Source: Nonomuraea angiospora (lineage in GTDB: Bacteria; Actinomycetota; Actinomycetes; Streptosporangiales; Streptosporangiaceae). From it: a stretch of DNA of 64,000 bases. The notes under the pieces are model-generated. The model had not been told where the DNA came from. It was given only the letters and a program-made list of their open reading frames with translations, and searched no databases. A program made the position numbers and the translations under genes. The stretch covers positions 10,106,001-10,170,000 of the forward strand of contig NZ_JADBEK010000001.1 in NCBI RefSeq assembly GCF_014873145.1, written 5' to 3'. Below, one piece after another: positions 63,202 to 64,000 of this stretch; the stretch's first letter is position 1; the number at the start of each line of letters is the position of its first letter.

Positions 63202-63385
63202 CTCATATGGGTAGAGCCATATGGTCGGATATGTGGCGATGTGGATACGTTGTCACACCTGACCAACAACTGAAGATCCGAGACACACAGCCCCCGCGTC
63301 CGTTCAGCACCATGCGACCCGCGACGCCTGCGGGCCGGTCCTCGGTAGTGGCTTCCGGTAGGAATTTGTCAGTGAAATGAGACCG

Positions 63386-63412
63386 GGCGCTTCGATCGAA
63401 GACCGGCGCTGC
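63386..63412 (+). promoter_or_regulatory. Structured pnp leader element
   Basis: The untranslated region between rpsO and pnp (63202-63472) holds a 12-bp palindrome CTTCGATCGAAG (63391-63402) flanked by near-direct copies of GACCGG(G)CGCT. PNPase often autoregulates through a leader hairpin cut by RNase III, so this is a candidate; no such cut can be shown here. Confidence 0.3.
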
Positions 63413-63472
63413 ACCTAACGAGGGTGCCGGTGAGAAAAAGGGCGCGGGAGACCGACCACAAGGAGGTCCCCC

Positions 63473-64000
63473 GTGGAGGGTGTCCACACCGCTGAAGCCG
63501 TCATAGACAACGGCTCTTTCGGCACGCGTACGATCCGGTTCGAAACCGGCCGTCTCGCGCGCCAGGCGGCTGGCTCCGCCGTCGCCTACCTCGACAACGA
63601 CACGATGGTGCTCTCAGCCACCACCGCGTCGAAGTCCCCGAAGGAGAACTTCGACTTCTTCCCGCTCACCGTCGACGTCGAAGAGCGCATGTACGCCGCG
63701 GGCCGCATCCCCGGCTCGTTCTTCCGGCGTGAGGGCCGTCCCTCCGAGGACGCGATCCTCACCTGCCGCCTGATCGACCGGCCGCTGCGCCCGTCGTTCG
63801 TCAAGGGCCTGCGCAACGAGATCCAGGTCGTCGCCACGGTGATGGCGCTCAACCCCGACCACCTCTACGACGTGGTGGCGATCAACGCCGCGTCGCTGTC
63901 CACCCAGCTCGCCGGGCTGCCGTTCTCCGGCCCGATCGGCGGCGTGCGCGTCGCGCTGATCGACGGCCAGTGGGTGGCGTTCCCGACGCACCACGAGCTG
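63473..64000 (+). CDS. pnp: Polyribonucleotide nucleotidyltransferase (3' end outside window)
   Basis: 176 residues visible of an enzyme usually of about 750-800. First RNase PH domain: [91 protein letters not shown]. PNPase degrades RNA 3'-5' with phosphate and can add tails. GTG 63473 has AAGGAGG upstream. It is open to the window end at 64000. The rpsO-pnp order is widely conserved. Confidence 0.95.
   Translation, partial: MEGVHTAEAVIDNGSFGTRTIRFETGRLARQAAGSAVAYLDNDTMVLSATTASKSPKENFDFFPLTVDVEERMYAAGRIPGSFFRREGRPSEDAILTCRLIDRPLRPSFVKGLRNEIQVVATVMALNPDHLYDVVAINAASLSTQLAGLPFSGPIGGVRVALIDGQWVAFPTHHEL

Noticed and set aside
63530..63560. tRNA-like T-loop GGTTCGAAACC
   Set aside because: It lies inside pnp coding sequence and no acceptor, D or anticodon arms surround it.

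Overview
The window is high-GC actinobacterial chromosome. Gene content and order suggest a member of the Streptosporangiales (Nonomuraea-like), but that genus is an inference. Many starts are GTG, several promoters look leaderless, and translational coupling through ATGA/GTGA overlaps is common.

Layout. (1) 1-7.1 kb: the end of a sugar ABC importer (two permeases), a small kinase-fold phosphotransferase, then a decayed accessory patch. The patch holds a broken Panacea/SocA-type antitoxin gene, an IS5-type transposase tail and an FHA-domain remnant, mixed with two GNAT acetyltransferases, an alpha/beta hydrolase and a VOC protein. (2) 7-10.2 kb: metE with a divergent LysR regulator. (3) 10.2-43.3 kb: a dispersed steroid C/D-ring (HIP) catabolic region. 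It has a KstR2-type TetR repressor, FadA6-like thiolase, IpdA/IpdB/IpdC, EchA20, two SDRs arranged as in M. tuberculosis Rv3548c-Rv3549c, FadE30, IpdF, FadD3 and a short FadE32/33-sized acyl-CoA dehydrogenase. It also has less canonical members: a flavin reductase, a lipid-transfer-protein/DUF35 pair, a luciferase-like oxidoreductase, a PaaK-like protein, a truncated AMP ligase and FprA. Seven copies of one palindromic motif (consensus ACCAAGCGCTTGCTTGG) lie at their promoters and match the published KstR2 half-sites. Between these units sit unrelated genes: a NagZ-like glycosidase with its own palindromic operator, a pentapeptide protein, a PadR unit, twin small secreted proteins, two ATP-grasp enzymes with a DUF2252 kinase-like protein, a GntR/GNAT group, and CutC.

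(4) 43.4-51.5 kb: a membrane protein, proS, and a four-gene operon of an alpha/beta hydrolase with a TctABC tripartite tricarboxylate transporter, divergent from a DUF5937/ArsR regulator. (5) 51.5-64 kb: the conserved actinobacterial translation/RNA cluster: DUF4439 protein, lipoprotein, rimP, nusA, ylxR, infB, DUF503, rbfA, nrnA-type DHH phosphoesterase, truB, ribF, rpsO, pnp (cut by the window end). A methyltransferase gene is inserted on the opposite strand between truB and ribF.

How the genes work together. In the region 3 model, FadD3 activates the HIP side product of the A/B rings. FadE30, IpdF and IpdC adjust its oxidation state. EchA20 opens ring D, IpdAB opens ring C, and FadE/FadA6 finish by beta-oxidation, with KstR2 releasing all units when a CoA thioester intermediate appears. 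No tRNA, rRNA or CRISPR array was found.
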